Assembly (NCBI RefSeq): GCF_001548395.1
Contig: NZ_AP017367.1
Location: 3,013,001 to 3,077,000 of the forward strand
Length of the DNA: 64,000 bases
Origin: Leptolyngbya sp. O-77
GTDB taxonomy: Bacteria > Cyanobacteriota > Cyanobacteriia > Elainellales > Elainellaceae
Direction of reading: 5' to 3'
Of this stretch, positions 47,902-62,200 are shown piece after piece; position 1 is the stretch's first letter; every line of letters begins with the position of its first letter. A program made the position numbers and the translations under genes. The notes under the pieces are model-generated. The model had not been told where the DNA came from and ran no database searches. It saw only the letters and a list, made by a program, of their open reading frames with translations.

Positions 47902-49592
47902 TTGCTGAGCCTGTCTTCTGAGGCGATCGCCCACACGCTCCATCCGCTACCATCCTGCGCTAAAGCGTCTCTCGCAGATGCAACTGTGACGGGCTGGTAT
48001 GGTGGAGCGTGTCCGCGTTCAGGCAGGTGGCTATGTCTGCCTCGAACTCGCTTTGCAGAGGCGATCGCCCACGCTCTCATGCAGGAACTCGCAGCCTGTG
48101 AGGACTGCAACCGTGAAGGCAAGATGTACGGCGTTTTGCTCGTCAAAGCGCAAGCTAATGAACTGTATTTTCTCAAAGCGTTTTCTGGACTGCTCAATGG
48201 CAGCAGCACCAAAGAAGGATGGGTGCCGCCCATTCCGGGACGCGATCGCATTGCTGCATTAGAACTAGAAACGCTGAGTGCGCTGCAGGCGATTAAGCAG
48301 GAGCTTATCCAGCTAGAAACTCTATCGGTTCGCCAGGTTTATCATGCTGAAAAACTCAAGTTTGAAGATGAACTAAAGCAGCTTTCGGATCTGCACCAGA
48401 ATCGAAAGCAAGCCCGCGAGCGCACTCGGCAGCAGTTGCGCCAGCGCCCGGAAGACGACCCGGAAGACGACACAGTGGCGATCGCACTTCAGGCGCTTAA
48501 TCATCAAAGCCAGCAGGATGGCATCGAGCGCCGCAACTTGAAAGCAAAGTGGAATGCTATCCTCTTGCCTCTAGAGCGAGAAATTGACCAGGCAAATGCA
48601 CGGATTGCAAAACTGAAACAGCAGCGCAAAAGTCTATCTCGACAACTCCAGGCAGAATTTTACGCCGCTCATCATCTCACCAACTTTGCGGGCGACTCTC
48701 AACCCCTGCAAGCGCTGATGCCGTCTGGTTTTTTGCCCACCGGGACGGGCGACTGCTGCGCCCCAAAGCTTCTGCATTATGCAGCAACCCACGGACTAAC
48801 GCCGATCGCCCTAGCGGAGTTTTGGTGGGGGCCGTCGCCTGCGCGAGAGCATCGGGTGCAAGGACAGTTTTATGAAGCCTGTGCAGAGCGCTGTCAGCCG
48901 CTAATGGGGTTCTTGCTGTCGGGCTTGTCGGCTCAGGTCTTGCAGACCACTGCACCGGAACCGCTAGGGATTCTATACGAAGACCCGTGGCTGTTGGCTG
49001 TCAATAAGCCCAGCGGACTGCTGTCGGTGCCCGGTCGCTATGGACAAGATAGCGCGATCGCCCGACTCTCAACCCACTCACGGCTCTATTCCACGCATCG
49101 GCTCGATCAAGACACCTCCGGCGTGCTGCTGCTGGCAAAAGACGCAGAAACTCACCGGGCGCTCCATCAGCAGTTTCAGCAGCGCCAGGTGCAAAAGGTC
49201 TACGAAGCGCTGCTATCTGGCTGTCTAGCGTCCGTTCCTGATGAAATTTGTCTGCCGCTGTGGGGCGACCCGGCCGAGCGTCCCCGGGCAGCAGGTCGAT
49301 TGGCAGCGGGGGCAAGCCCAGCCAAACCCAAGTGCGCCTGCTTGGACAGGAGCACTGTGAATTCGATGGGGTATGGCGCAGTCGGGTAGAGCTAGTGCCT
49401 GTGACCGGGCGCACGCATCAGCTCCGGGTTCATGCGGCAGACGCGGCAGGTCTGGGAATGCCGATTTTGGGCGATCGCCTCTACGGTTGTCCAGCACACG
49501 CGCCCCGACTCCATCTGCACGCTCACCAGATGACGGTCAAACATCCGCAAACGCACGAAACGCTAACGCTCAAAGCCCCAGTACCGTTCTAA
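47902..49592 (+). CDS. RluA family RNA pseudouridine synthase with long N-terminal extension, frame-shifted
   Basis: RluA enzymes convert specific uridines in rRNA/tRNA to pseudouridine. The catalytic Asp is in HRLDQDTSGVLLLAKDAETH. The N-terminal ~250 residues are a coiled, cyanobacteria-type extension (CPRSGRWLCLPRTRFAEAIA, GKMYGVLLVKAQANELYFLK, QRPEDDPEDDTVAIALQAL). After WGDPAERP the frame goes wrong; removing a G at 49286-49288 and another at 49308-49312 gives PRQQVDWQRGKPSQTQVRLL and rejoins VPVTGRTHQLRVHAADAAG. Corrected length 562 residues. A TTG start at 47902 is inferred from the conserved extension. Confidence 0.85.
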
Positions 49593-49610
49593 ACCAGTAC
49601 CGTTCTAGAA

Positions 49611-49913
49611 TTATCCCCACCTTTGCGGCTCGTAGTCTGCACAATTCATCGCCTCTTCCGACAGCGCTCGCTCCGGATGTACCGTGCATTTCAAGTGATA
49701 ATCGCCCGTAAAAAATCGACATTCAGAACAGGGAATCTTGTGCATCTGTTGCGCCTGGGCCAGCCCGTCTCGCCCTGCCGAAATCAGGTTCCAGGCCACC
49801 AGCCCCACCATGCCCCAAGCCATCACAAAACAAACTGGAACCAGTACCAAATGCACCAGCCACAACGCTCCCTGTATCCCTTCGCGTAAACCCGTGTAGA
49901 GCAGTTCAGACAC
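49611..49913 (-). CDS. small membrane protein with C-terminal cysteines
   Basis: The 100-residue protein starts MSELLYTGLREGIQGALWLV and has one or two membrane helices (VHLVLVPVCFVMAWGMVGLV). The C-terminal half has IPCSECRFFTGDYHLKCTVH and EAMNCADYEPQRWG, with four cysteines in a possible metal-binding or rubredoxin-like arrangement. I do not know its function. It converges with rluA. Confidence 0.7.
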   Translation of the reverse strand: MSELLYTGLREGIQGALWLVHLVLVPVCFVMAWGMVGLVAWNLISAGRDGLAQAQQMHKIPCSECRFFTGDYHLKCTVHPERALSEEAMNCADYEPQRWG

Positions 49914-50160
49914 GACGGTAGTTTGAGTAGTAAAAACCTTACCTAGCTTAGGGCATCTGGGGAACCCTGCTGACAGAATGCTACATATTGCAATAACCGT
50001 CTTGGAATAACCGTCTTGAAATAACCGTTTGCCGTCTCAGGGCATGAGGCTTTATCAGAATAAACTTTGTCAGAAATAAACGGGAGCAGGCTGTATAGGT
50101 TCCTCAGGGTTTAGCAATAGGTTCTGGCTGGTAGAGTTTGGCGATCGCCCGCAAGGTTCT

Positions 50161-50745
50161 ATGGCTCAATCCTCTGAAACAACAAGCTGCTTGGGCTGCT
50201 TGGGAACCCTTTTTTTCATCGTGTTTGTCGTGCCTTCGATTATTTCTGGGCTATTTTCGGTCTTTCGCGGAGAAGCTTCGCTGGGGATAGAAAACTGCTC
50301 ATTTAATATTACGAATGGCGCCTTTAGCTGCAAACCAGAAATTACGGCTAAGTATCAATTCCTGGACATTACAAATCTAAAAATAAAGCAAGATAAAATT
50401 ACAGCCGCGATTCAAAAATTTCATGCTCAAGTCAACCAGGCAGACTGTCTTTCTGTTTATGAACAGTCTAGTAAAACGTTTCAAAAAGCCAATTCGCTGC
50501 CTCATTTCTTAATGTACTGTGACGCGATTCAGCGCAACTCTGGTAGAACAAGTGCGTTCGAGATCCTCGGCTGGGAATGGCTTCCATCCGATCATCAGGC
50601 GAATGAGTTTATCCGCGTTCATTTATGGGTTCATGGTCAGCGTTCTAACCGAGAGGAACTGCTGGTTTGGCAGATGCAGGGCCCAAACGTGCAGCTTGTG
50701 AGCCATGCCTATGGACTCATCCCCACTCAGTTTGGGGGGCGCTAA
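50161..50745 (+). CDS. hypothetical protein with an N-terminal membrane helix
   Basis: The 194-residue protein reads MAQSSETTSCLGCLGTLFFI, a helix FFIVFVVPSIISGLFSVF, then SLGIENCSFNITNGAFSCKP. Four later residues are cysteines or paired hydrophobics, suggesting an exported domain of alpha/beta type. Base composition is A/T-richer than its neighbours. No family is recognised. It may be a recent acquisition. Confidence 0.55.
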   Translation: MAQSSETTSCLGCLGTLFFIVFVVPSIISGLFSVFRGEASLGIENCSFNITNGAFSCKPEITAKYQFLDITNLKIKQDKITAAIQKFHAQVNQADCLSVYEQSSKTFQKANSLPHFLMYCDAIQRNSGRTSAFEILGWEWLPSDHQANEFIRVHLWVHGQRSNREELLVWQMQGPNVQLVSHAYGLIPTQFGGR

Positions 50746-50858
50746 TGGTCTTGCAAGAGTCTTGCCAAGCCTCAAGATTGATTGTTGAATCGTCGCTTGA
50801 TACAGTGAGATTTTCTAGGAGATTTTCTAGCGAGATTTCCTGCTTTAATTCTTGCTTT

Positions 50859-50963
50859 GTGGCTTAATCACAAGTGGCTTAATCACAAGTGGCTTAATCA
50901 CAAGTGGCTTAATCACAAGTGGCTTAATCGCAAGTGGCTTAATCACGAGTGGCTTAATCGCAA
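50859..50963. repeat. 15-bp tandem array, seven copies
   Basis: The unit GTGGCTTAATCACAA begins at 50859, 50874, 50889, 50904, 50919, 50934 and 50949. Copies 5 to 7 have single changes (CGCAA, CACGA, CGCAA). It lies 63 bp upstream of the pyrD start at 51026. Confidence 0.95.
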
Positions 50964-51025
50964 TTTGTGATTCGGCAGAATGCTCTTGCAGGGAAGCCTA
51001 ACGATTCAGCACCAAGGAAACATCC

Positions 51026-52202
51026 GTGGAGCTTTATAAAGTGGATCTTTATAAACAGGGGCTACGTCCGCTGCTGTTTGGCGGGCTGCGGGCCGACCCA
51101 GAATGGCTACACCGTCGGCTGATAGACGCACTTAGCGGGCTTGCCGAGGCAGACGCAACCCGCAATCCGCCGCTGGCCTCCTGGGTGCGACAGCAGGGTC
51201 GGCGGGCCTTTTGCAGCGCCCCATCCTGCCCCTCAGCCAAACGCTCTGGGGCCTGAGTTTTCAGAATCCGGTGGGGCTGGCGGCTGGATTCGATAAGGAC
51301 GGACGGGTCGCGCACCTGTGGCAGGATTTTGGCTTTGGCTTTGCGGAACTAGGCACTGTCACGCTCCAGGCCCAGCCCGGAAATCCCCGCCCCCGCCTGT
51401 TCCGACTGCCTCAAGATTTGGCGGCACTCAACCGCATGGGGTTTAACAATGAAGGAGCCGCTGCGATGGCTGCCCGCCTGAGTGCGTCTGCCATGCCCCC
51501 TTCAAGACGCTGACCCCCTCTGCGTTGCGGTTTCCCTTGGGGATTAATCTGGGCAAGTCCAAAGTGACCCCGCTGGAGTCTGCGGCAGAAGATTATCTCG
51601 GCAGCTTCCGGCTGCTTCAGAATTGCGGTAACTACTTTGTGGTGAATGTGTCTTCGCCCAACACGCCTGGATTGCGATCGCTCCAGGATGCCGACCAGCT
51701 TGACCGCATTTTGGGGCTATTGCAGCAAGAAAATGCAGGGCAAAAACCGCTGCTGGTGAAGATTGCGCCGGATCTCGACGAGGGGGCGATCGCCGATATT
51801 CTTGCCCTCTGCCAAACCCATCACCTGGCGGGGATCATCGCGACTAACACAACCGTTCAGCGCGATCGCCTCCACACCCAGCGCCTCGCTACAACAGGGA
51901 AACTGCTCACGGAAGAGGCCGGCGGCATCAGCGGCGCACCCCTCCGCCAACGCTCCACGGAAATCATCCGACTGATTTATCAGAAGACCAGCGGAACCCT
52001 GCCCATCATTGGGGTTGGCGGTATTTTCACCGCTGAGGATGCCTGGGAAAAAATTACTGCGGGTGCGAGCCTAGTACAGGTCTACACGGGCTGGTTTTAT
52101 GAAGGACCGTGGATGGTGCGCCGCATCCTCGACGGCCTCGCCCAAAAACTAGAGGCGCACGGTTTGAGCCACATCGAAAGGGCGATCGGGCAGAATACCT
52201 AA
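51026..52202 (+). CDS. pyrD: dihydroorotate dehydrogenase (class 2), frame-shifted twice
   Basis: PyrD oxidises dihydroorotate to orotate with quinone in pyrimidine synthesis. The frame runs [20 protein letters not shown], then slips between about 51180 and 51212; the next part [18 protein letters not shown] and [18 protein letters not shown] is in the -1 frame, and a second slip at about 51470-51505 leads to [50 protein letters not shown] and [20 protein letters not shown]. All catalytic parts are present. Corrected length is 390 residues. A GTG starts it. As read, the gene is broken in three. Confidence 0.88.
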
Positions 52203-52314
52203 AAAACAGCCCTTTACAGACACACCCCCCTTGATCTCTTTATAAAGTCGTATGCTGAATGAAGTGTGAGATACACCTTGCCTCTCACCCAATTACTTCA
52301 CCACCTCAACGCCT

Positions 52315-52755
52315 ATGCGCGTCGAATTTCGAGAATGCGACTTTTTCAACCTGTGGATCTGGTTAGAATTCACGTTGCCGCCGTCCGCAATGGAGCAGCA
52401 ATACATCGATGAGATCTTTAACTCCTGGTTTTTCCTGGGCAAACTGGGCGGATTCAATGCCGAAAACTTGCAGGTGCAGGACACTGGGCTGGATATCAGT
52501 TATTTGGACTATGACAATGACCAGGCCGATGAAAGCCTCATGTCGCTGATGCACAACATGGGCGAAGTCGAGTACGAAGGCAACTGGGCCCGCTGCTGGA
52601 TCGATATGGGGACTAGCGATGCCCTAGCGCTGGACGTGTTAATCAACAGTCTGAAGCAGTTCAGCAAGGACTATGTGACGATCGAGCGGCTCATTATTGG
52701 CGGCGAAAACGCAGACTGGAAAATTCCCCGCCCCGCAGCAACCCCGGCTTTGTAG
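52315..52755 (+). CDS. DUF3531 family protein
   Basis: The 146-residue protein starts MRVEFRECDFFNLWIWLEFT and has FFLGKLGGFNAENLQVQDTG, SLMHNMGEVEYEGNWARCWI and DMGTSDALALDVLINSLKQF. These match DUF3531, a cyanobacterial/plant family without a known function. It ends near a strong bidirectional terminator shared with rpoC2. Confidence 0.88.
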   Translation: MRVEFRECDFFNLWIWLEFTLPPSAMEQQYIDEIFNSWFFLGKLGGFNAENLQVQDTGLDISYLDYDNDQADESLMSLMHNMGEVEYEGNWARCWIDMGTSDALALDVLINSLKQFSKDYVTIERLIIGGENADWKIPRPAATPAL

Positions 52756-52858
52756 ATGAAAACTACAACAATTGAGGCGGGTGATGAGGCGGGTAAATTG
52801 AGGCAAGCGGTTTGCTTTAAGCCATTTATGATTTATGAACTTAGCATAGGGACTTAGC

Positions 52859-52897
52859 AAAAAGGGGGAGATGAAGGCAATCCATCTCACCCTTTTT
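52859..52897. terminator. bidirectional terminator between DUF3531 and rpoC2
   Basis: AAAAAGGGGGAGATG and CATCTCACCCTTTTT pair with one mismatch around a nine-base loop. A five-T run follows in both directions, so it can end both the DUF3531 transcript and rpoC2. Confidence 0.9.
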
Positions 52898-52950
52898 GAA
52901 TTGGGTTTGAATTTGATATTTGAACTGGGCGCTTGGACTTGGCGTTTGAG

Positions 52951-52992
52951 CGTAGGAGAAGCACTCGGCAAGCGCTCTATGCTTCTCCTACG
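52951..52992. repeat. perfect 13-bp hairpin right after rpoC2
   Basis: CGTAGGAGAAGCA (52951-52963) and TGCTTCTCCTACG (52980-52992) are exact complements around a 16-base loop, starting three bases after the rpoC2 stop. There is no T-run, so it may protect the 3' end or mark processing, with the true terminator at 52859-52897. Confidence 0.8.
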
Positions 52993-52995
52993 TCC

Positions 52996-55900
52996 CTAGT
53001 CTTCGTCCTCGTCGTCCTCGTCGTCCTCGTCGTCAGCGTACTCGTCGGCCAATTCATCGTCTTCGAGTACACCAGAGAAGGCATCGTCACCAAAGCCGTG
53101 CGACGGACGCGGAAACTCAGTCCCTTCTCGCATTCCCAGACCTTCCGGTGGCGGAAACACGTCAAAGCCGCTGTCTAGGTCATAGCTGCGGGCGGTCAGG
53201 TCATCCAGCACCACATCATTCAACCCCATATCATCCAGCGCGTCGAGGTCAACGCTAGTGGACTCTTCGTAGGCATTGAAACCCGTGCCCGCTGGAATCA
53301 GACGACCAATGATCACGTTTTCCTTCAGACCCCGCAACCAGTCCGACTTGCCCTCGATCGCCGCTTCGGTCAACACGCGAGTCGTTTCCTGGAAGCTGGC
53401 GGCTGAGATGAAGCTGTCGGTGTTCAGCGAGGCCTTGGTAATCCCCAGCAGCACCGGGGTATATTCCGCTGGCGCACCGCCCGTAATCGACATCGCCTCG
53501 TTTACCTGCTGAATCTGGTGCAGTTCCACCAGTTCACCCGGCAGCATGGTGGTGTCGCCCCCATCATCAACCCGCGCCTTGGAGGTCATCTGGCGCACAA
53601 TCACCTCAATGTGCTTGTCGGAGATCTCAATTCCTTGAGACTGATACACCGACTGCACTTCGTTCACCAGGAAGGTTTGCACCTTCTCCAGGCTGATCAG
53701 TGAGGCTTCGTGAACGCCCAGCGTTTCCCGATGCAGATCAAAGAAGATCTCCAGGATCTCGTGGGGATTAGCGGGACCGTCCGTCAGCGGTTCGGCTGCA
53801 CCAACCTCCTGCCCGTCAATGATCAGCATGTTCTGTCCCGGTCCGATGGGATACTCGGTGATTACGCCGTCCGCTTCCACGACCTTTACCTGCACCGTGT
53901 CGTCGTCGCTGTAGACCACCTGCGCCGTGCCCGGCCGCCGCGCCAGCACGCAGGCTTCTTTGGGTTTGCGGGCTTCTAGCAGTTCTTCAATCCGGGGTAG
54001 ACCCTGGATGATGTCTCCAGTCTTGGCGCGTTCAAACACCAGCAGCACCAGGTTATCGCCCCGTTGCACCAGGTCGCCGTCATCGATGTGCAGCACGGCA
54101 CCTGCCGACACGCGATAGGGACGCGCCAGTCGCAGTTGCACCTGGGAATCGCTCACCGACAGGACTTGGCCCGACTCTTCAATGGTGACTCCATCGGCGA
54201 TCGCCGCTCCGGCTACCAGCAAATCGCCCGCTTTAACGCTAGGCGTTTTGCCCTGCGTATCAACCGTCAGCTTATCCGACTCACGAACCACCAGAATCCG
54301 GCGGGCTGATTCGTTGCTGCCGACACCGCGCACCTCGCCACCTTCCTTACATAGGATCTCGGTGCGGGCCACTTCGTCTCCTGGCGAGATCTGATCCCCG
54401 TCTTTCACCAGCAGCGTGGTCAGCGTGCTGCCCTGGGTTTGGTCGGCAGGCACGTCGCGACGAATCACCAGTGATTCCAGAATCACCAACTGAAGGCGCA
54501 GCAGTTCAGGATCAGATTCATCAGGCACTAGCTCGATATCTGCGGCCAGTTGTGCATCTTGATCAATCTCCAGCACTAGCTGAGTCCGTAGCAGTTCCAG
54601 CCCTTCGACCGACTTGACGCGCTCACCGTCCTTATACATCGTCCGCTGCACTGCCCGGAGTTGAATTGCACGACCCGACTCCTCGCTGGTTGAAGACTGA
54701 CTGGGCACCGAAGGCTCGTCGGGCACAGAGAATTCCGTCACCGGACGCAGCAGCAGTGCTGGACCTTCGGGCGAATCGACATATTCGACGTAGCGCAGAT
54801 CCGTCAGTTCAAGTCCAGGCAGCAGTTCTTCGCCAGGGTTGGCGATCGTGCCGTTGCGGCTCATGACGGCTTCTGGGTTATCGACCATGTGCAGTTCGCC
54901 GGGCTTGATCACGATTTCCCGCAGAATGTCGTTCTTTTGGGTCACTTCCACTACGCCGCTGCTCTGGCAGAAGATGTCTTTGACCACTTCGGTGCCCGCT
55001 TCCACAAACTGCCCGTCTTCGACCAGCAGCAGCGAAATGTCTTTGTTGACTTCGTGGGATTCTTCAGGAATCCAGAGAATCGTGCCGCCCTTGACGACTT
55101 CATAGCCCTGCTTGGCTTTGCCGCGCTTTTCTAGCTCGATGCCAGAGAATTTGATGATGCCGCCCGTTTGGGTGTGATAGCGGTCGTCAATCAGTTCTGC
55201 GACAACCTGCTTATTGACAACCTTGGTGCCGGGTGTGGCAATCAGGGAGAAGCGCTGGTTGTGCTGCGTTTCGATGATGTAGTGTTCGCGACCTTGCTGG
55301 CTTTCAGCAATGACGCGGGCCTGATCGAGCAGCACCGATGCGGTGATGATTTCGACCTCGCGCCCCGCTTTGCCTTCACCATCTTGGGGCAGGCGCACTG
55401 TCCCGCCGTTTTCGGTGACGAGCTTGGTTTTGGCGAGGATGCTGTTGGCTTCGACGCGATCGCCATTCTTGACGACGGGTTCTGCGCCTGGCGGCAGGTT
55501 ATACACCTCGCCCGACAGCACCCATAGCAAACCGCCCCGCTGGGCAATGCGGGTAATGTTGCCCTGGCGATCGCGCTTCTCTTCGGGCACCAGGTCAGCA
55601 AATTTCACCTCACCAGCCAGGTCAGAAGCCACGTCCTTACTGGCTTTTTCCGTCACCTTGCGGACGCGACCCGTCGCGGGCAGTTCCGCCAGGATTTGAT
55701 CGGTCACCACTGATTGACCTTCTTGGGCAAACAGAATGGAACCTTGAGTAATTGTGTGGGACTCTTTGCGGCTGCCATGCTCCACAATCACCTCGACCGA
55801 GGGCGATTCGATAATCAGCGCGTCTTCGCCGTGGCGGGTGCGGAAGGGGCGAGAGCGCAGCACTTCGTCCTTACGCCTTAGCTTCAGGTGGACGGTGCCG

Positions 55901-57000
55901 TTGAAGCTGGCGCGGATCGTCGGAGCTTGTTCGCCGGTCACCGTGCCGCCCGTGTGAAACGTCCGCATCGTGAGCTGGGTGCCGGGTTCGCCGATCGACT
56001 GTGCCGCGATGATGCCCACGGCTTCGCCCATGTCTACTAGGTGGGCATGGGCCAGACTCCAGCCGTAGCAGCGCTGGCAGACGGAGCGCGAGGCCTGGCA
56101 GGTGAGGGGCGATCGCACGACCACTTCCTCTACCTTGGCTCGACCAATTTCTTCTGCCATATCGTCAGAAATTGGCTCATTGCGCGGAACAATCACCTCA
56201 CCCGTTTCGGGATGAATTACATCCTCCGCAGGCACGCGACCCAGCAGCCGATCCTTCAGCGGAATCAACACCCGCTCCCCGTCCGTCATGCTGCGGATGG
56301 GAATACCGCGCTCCGTGTTGCAGTCTAGCTCGCGAATAATCACGTCCTGCGCCACGTCCACCAGACGACGGGTAAGGTAGCCGGAGTCTGCCGTCCGCAG
56401 CGCCGTGTCTACCAGACCTTTGCGCGCCCCGTAGGAGGAGATGATGTACTCCGTGACTGTCAGCCCTTCGCGGAAGTTGGTTTTAATCGGCAGGTCAATA
56501 ATTTCCCCCTGCGGATTCGCCATCAGACCGCGCATCCCCACCAACTGACGCACCTGGGAGATATTTCCCCGTGCGCCGGAGAACGCCATCATGTAAACCG
56601 AGTTGAGCGGGTTGCTCTCGCGGAAGTTGCGAACCACCGCACTGGTTAGGTCTTCGTTGGTGCTGTTCCAGGTGTCGATCACCTTCTGGAAGCGCTCTAC
56701 TTCGGTGATGTCGCCGCGAGTATAGCGCTCCTCCGTTTTGCGGATTTCGTCTTCGGCTTCGTCGAGCAGTTTGCGCTTGCTGGGCGGAACCTGCAAGTCG
56801 TCTACACTAATCGACACCCCCGCCCGCGTAGCAAACTTGAAGCCCAAATCCTTTAGCTCGTCGGCTACCTGTGCGGTGCGGGCAGTCCCGTAGTGGGTGA
56901 AGGCCCAGGCAATCAGTCGCCGCAACTGCTTTTTATCGATCACGCGATTGCGAAACACGACGGGCTTTTCGGATCGTTGAATCGAACTTTGCTCTGTCAT
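52996..57000 (-). CDS. rpoC2: DNA-directed RNA polymerase subunit beta-prime C-terminal part
   Basis: RpoC2 is the larger fragment of the split beta-prime subunit of cyanobacteria and chloroplasts. Start [20 protein letters not shown]. Conserved: [60 protein letters not shown] and [20 protein letters not shown]. The long insertion domain typical of cyanobacteria covers roughly residues 330-1000. The chain ends in a strongly acidic tail ([13 protein letters not shown]). Complete, 1334 residues. Last gene of the rpo group. Confidence 0.97.
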   Translation of the reverse strand: MTEQSSIQRSEKPVVFRNRVIDKKQLRRLIAWAFTHYGTARTAQVADELKDLGFKFATRAGVSISVDDLQVPPSKRKLLDEAEDEIRKTEERYTRGDITEVERFQKVIDTWNSTNEDLTSAVVRNFRESNPLNSVYMMAFSGARGNISQVRQLVGMRGLMANPQGEIIDLPIKTNFREGLTVTEYIISSYGARKGLVDTALRTADSGYLTRRLVDVAQDVIIRELDCNTERGIPIRSMTDGERVLIPLKDRLLGRVPAEDVIHPETGEVIVPRNEPISDDMAEEIGRAKVEEVVVRSPLTCQASRSVCQRCYGWSLAHAHLVDMGEAVGIIAAQSIGEPGTQLTMRTFHTGGTVTGEQAPTIRASFNGTVHLKLRRKDEVLRSRPFRTRHGEDALIIESPSVEVIVEHGSRKESHTITQGSILFAQEGQSVVTDQILAELPATGRVRKVTEKASKDVASDLAGEVKFADLVPEEKRDRQGNITRIAQRGGLLWVLSGEVYNLPPGAEPVVKNGDRVEANSILAKTKLVTENGGTVRLPQDGEGKAGREVEIITASVLLDQARVIAESQQGREHYIIETQHNQRFSLIATPGTKVVNKQVVAELIDDRYHTQTGGIIKFSGIELEKRGKAKQGYEVVKGGTILWIPEESHEVNKDISLLLVEDGQFVEAGTEVVKDIFCQSSGVVEVTQKNDILREIVIKPGELHMVDNPEAVMSRNGTIANPGEELLPGLELTDLRYVEYVDSPEGPALLLRPVTEFSVPDEPSVPSQSSTSEESGRAIQLRAVQRTMYKDGERVKSVEGLELLRTQLVLEIDQDAQLAADIELVPDESDPELLRLQLVILESLVIRRDVPADQTQGSTLTTLLVKDGDQISPGDEVARTEILCKEGGEVRGVGSNESARRILVVRESDKLTVDTQGKTPSVKAGDLLVAGAAIADGVTIEESGQVLSVSDSQVQLRLARPYRVSAGAVLHIDDGDLVQRGDNLVLLVFERAKTGDIIQGLPRIEELLEARKPKEACVLARRPGTAQVVYSDDDTVQVKVVEADGVITEYPIGPGQNMLIIDGQEVGAAEPLTDGPANPHEILEIFFDLHRETLGVHEASLISLEKVQTFLVNEVQSVYQSQGIEISDKHIEVIVRQMTSKARVDDGGDTTMLPGELVELHQIQQVNEAMSITGGAPAEYTPVLLGITKASLNTDSFISAASFQETTRVLTEAAIEGKSDWLRGLKENVIIGRLIPAGTGFNAYEESTSVDLDALDDMGLNDVVLDDLTARSYDLDSGFDVFPPPEGLGMREGTEFPRPSHGFGDDAFSGVLEDDELADEYADDEDDEDDEDED

Positions 57001-57195
57001 AGATGATGTCCCGCCCTTCAAAACTTAAAAAGGTTAGCAATACTGGGTGGCTGCCTGGCAGCTACACCGAGGTGCAGCCCGCGAAACCGGAAACGAATGG
57101 GTCAAGGAGTTCTGTGGGGCGATCGCCCTTTACTTCCCGACACAAATCAACAGTCCAACCAGTGGGAAATAGTGGGGCGATCGCCGTCAACTGCC

Positions 57196-59070
<1,875 letters not shown>

Positions 59071-59262
59071 CCGTTGTCCTTCCTTCTGTAACGATGAGGC
59101 GCGTAAAAGCTTGAAGCGTATTCGAGAGACAGGCGAGTTGGAAACTGGGACAGCCTGCCTGAATTAAAGAAGCCGCGAGGTGAAAGCACTGGAGGGCGAT
59201 CGCCCAGTCCCCGATTTTTGTCAGATTCGGGTGGGGCGATCGCACAACGGTTCCTCCGGCGG

Positions 59263-62200
59263 CTACTCGTCGCTGTCGTCCAGCTCGTCTCGTGAAATCG
59301 ACTCGTAGGTGGGGCGCGACGGCGCACGGCGACTGCTGACATCGGCCATCAGGTCGATTTCCACATCGCGACTGGTTCCGTCTTCCTGGGTTTGCAGCTT
59401 GTGCGCCGCAATATCCAAACAGAGTGACTGCAACTCACGCATCAGCACCTTAAAGGACTCTGGCGTACCCGGTCGCGGGATCGCCTTGCCCTTCACAATG
59501 GCGTTCAGCGCTTCGTTCCGCCCCTGCATATCGTCGGACTTCACCGTCAGCAGCTCTTGCAGAATGTAGGCAGAACCAAAGGCCTCCAGCGCCCACACCT
59601 CCATCTCGCCAAACCGCTGACCGCCCTGCTGCGCCTTGCCGCCTAGAGGCTGCTGCGTCACCAGCGAGTACGGGCCCGTAGAGCGGGCGTGGATCTTGTC
59701 GTCCACTAAGTGAACCAGCTTCAGCATGTAAGCCTTGCCCACGGTCACAGGCTGGTCAAAGGGTTCGCCCGTGCGCCCGTCGTAGACCTGGATTTTGCCC
59801 GGATTATCGGGGTTGAAGACCCAGGGCTGTCCAGTCTTTTCGGCGGCCTCTTGCAGCTTGGCATGGGTGGTCAGCCGTGAGGCTTCCTGCCCGTACATTT
59901 CGTCAAAGGGGGTCATCTTGAACCGTACCCCCAAGTTTTCGGCCGCCCAGCCCAGGAGACACTCAAACACCTGACCCACGTTCATTCGAGACGGCACACC
60001 CAGCGGGTTCAGCACAATGTCAACTGGACGACCGTCGGGCAGGTAGGGCATATCCTCCAGCGGCAGAATTCGGGAAATAATCCCCTTGTTGCCGTGGCGA
60101 CCCGCCATCTTGTCGCCCACCTGGATTTTGCGCTTTTGCGCCACGTAGACGCGCACCACCATGTTTGCCCCAGGAGGCAGTTCGTCGCCCTGCTCGCGAG
60201 TAAACACCCGCACATCCACCACGCGGCCCTTCTCGCCGTTGGGCACGCGCAGCGAGTTGTCTCGCACGTCTCGTGCCTTTTCGCCAAAGATGGCCCGCAG
60301 CAGCTTCTCTTCGGGCGGCTGATCCGATTCACCCTTGGGGGTCACTTTGCCCACCAGAATGTCTCCTGCTTCTACCCAGGCTCCGATCCGGATGATGCCC
60401 GTTTCGTCCAACTGGCGCAGCGCGTCTTCCCCCACGTTGGGAATTTCGCGAGTGATTTCTTCCGGGCCCAGCTTCGTCTGGCGGGCTTCAATCTCGTACT
60501 TTTCGATGTGGATTGAAGTGTATACGTCGTCGTAGACCAGGCGCTCGCTAATCAAAATTGCGTCTTCGTAGTTATAGCCTTCCCAGGGCATATAGGCCAC
60601 GAGGATATTTTGCCCCAGCGCGATTTCGCCGCCCTCAGCCGCCGAGCCATCCGCCAAAACCTGACCCGCCACCACGCGATCGCCCACATTGACAATCGGG
60701 CGCTGATTCAAGCAGGTATCCTGATTCGAGCGCTGATACTTTTGCAGGATGTACTCTTTCTCCTTGCCGTTTTCGCCACGCACCCGAATGCGGTTGGCAT
60801 CCACATAGGACACCTCGCCGTCAAACTGATTGACAATCACCATGCCAGAGTCACGAGCGGTCTGGGCTTCCAGTCCCGTGCCCACCAGCGGACGCTCAGG
60901 ACGCAGCAGCGGCACTGCCTGACGCTGCATGTTCGATCCCATCAGAGCGCGGTTCGCATCGTCATGCTCTAGGAACGGAATCAGAGAGGTCGCCACCGAG
61001 ATAATCTGCACCGGCGAAATCGCCACATAGTCCACCTCGGCAGGTGTGGTGGTGGTGAAGTCGCGGCGATAGCGCACAGGCACCTGCTCGCCCATGATGT
61101 AGCCGTTTTCATCAACCGACACATCCCCCGGTGCCACCCGTAGGTCATCTTCTTCATCTGCCGTCATATAGACGGGCGGCTTTTCCTTCAAGACCCGGCC
61201 CTCTTTGACCTCGTAAAACGGCGTTTCAATAAACCCGTAGGGATTAACGCGGGCGTGAGTTGCCAGAGAGCCGATCAGTCCAGCGTTTGGGCCTTCTGGT
61301 GTCTCAATGGGACAGATGCGTCCGTAGTGAGAAGGGTGAATGTCGCGCACGGCAAAGCCCGCCCGCTCTCGCGTCAGACCACCAGGGCCTAAAGCGCTAA
61401 GACGGCGCTTGTGGGTCAGCTCTGCCAGCGGATTAGTCTGATCCATGAATTGGGAAAGCTGGGAGGAGCCAAAGAACTCTTTGATCGCGGCCACCAGCGG
61501 CTTGGGGTTGACTAGCGAAGCAGGCGTCAGCGTGTCGGCATCCGATACGGTCATCCGCTCTCGGATAATCCGCTCCAGACGGTTCAAGCCGACGCGCACC
61601 TGATTTTGCAGCAGTTCACCGACCGATCGCACCCGGCGGTTGCCTAGGTGGTCGATGTCGTCCACCATGCCAATGTCAAATTCCAGGTTGATCAGATAGT
61701 CGATCGCCGCCAGAATGTCCTGCGGTGTAAGCACGCGCACGGTTTCGGGTACGCTCAGCCGCAGCTTTTTGTTGAGTTTGTAGCGGCCGACGCGGCCCAG
61801 GTCATAGCGCTTGGGATCAAAGAAGCGGGAGTCGAGCAACTGCTGACCGCCTGAAACCGTTGGCGGTTCGCCCGGACGCAGCTTTCGATACAGCTCCATC
61901 AGCGCTTCTTCTTCGCTGAACTGACCTTCCTTGTCGATGGTTTTTTGGAAGTATTCGGGATGGCGCAGCGCGTCGAAAATTTCGCCGTCGCTCAGACCCA
62001 GCGCCTTGAGCAATACCTGAGCAGAGAGCTTGCGGGTCTTGTCGATGCGTACCCACACCAGATCATTTTTATCTGTCTCGAACTTCAACCAGGCTCCCCG
62101 GTTGGGGATCAGGCTGGCGTTGTAGGTGCGGCGACCGTTCTTGTCTGTCTCTGCTTTGTAGTAAACGCCAGGGCTGCGAACGATCTGGTTAACAATGACG

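Noticed and set aside
50859..50963. Possible CRISPR array
   Set aside because: Copies are contiguous with no unique spacers; it is a simple tandem repeat. The same holds for 15708-15797.
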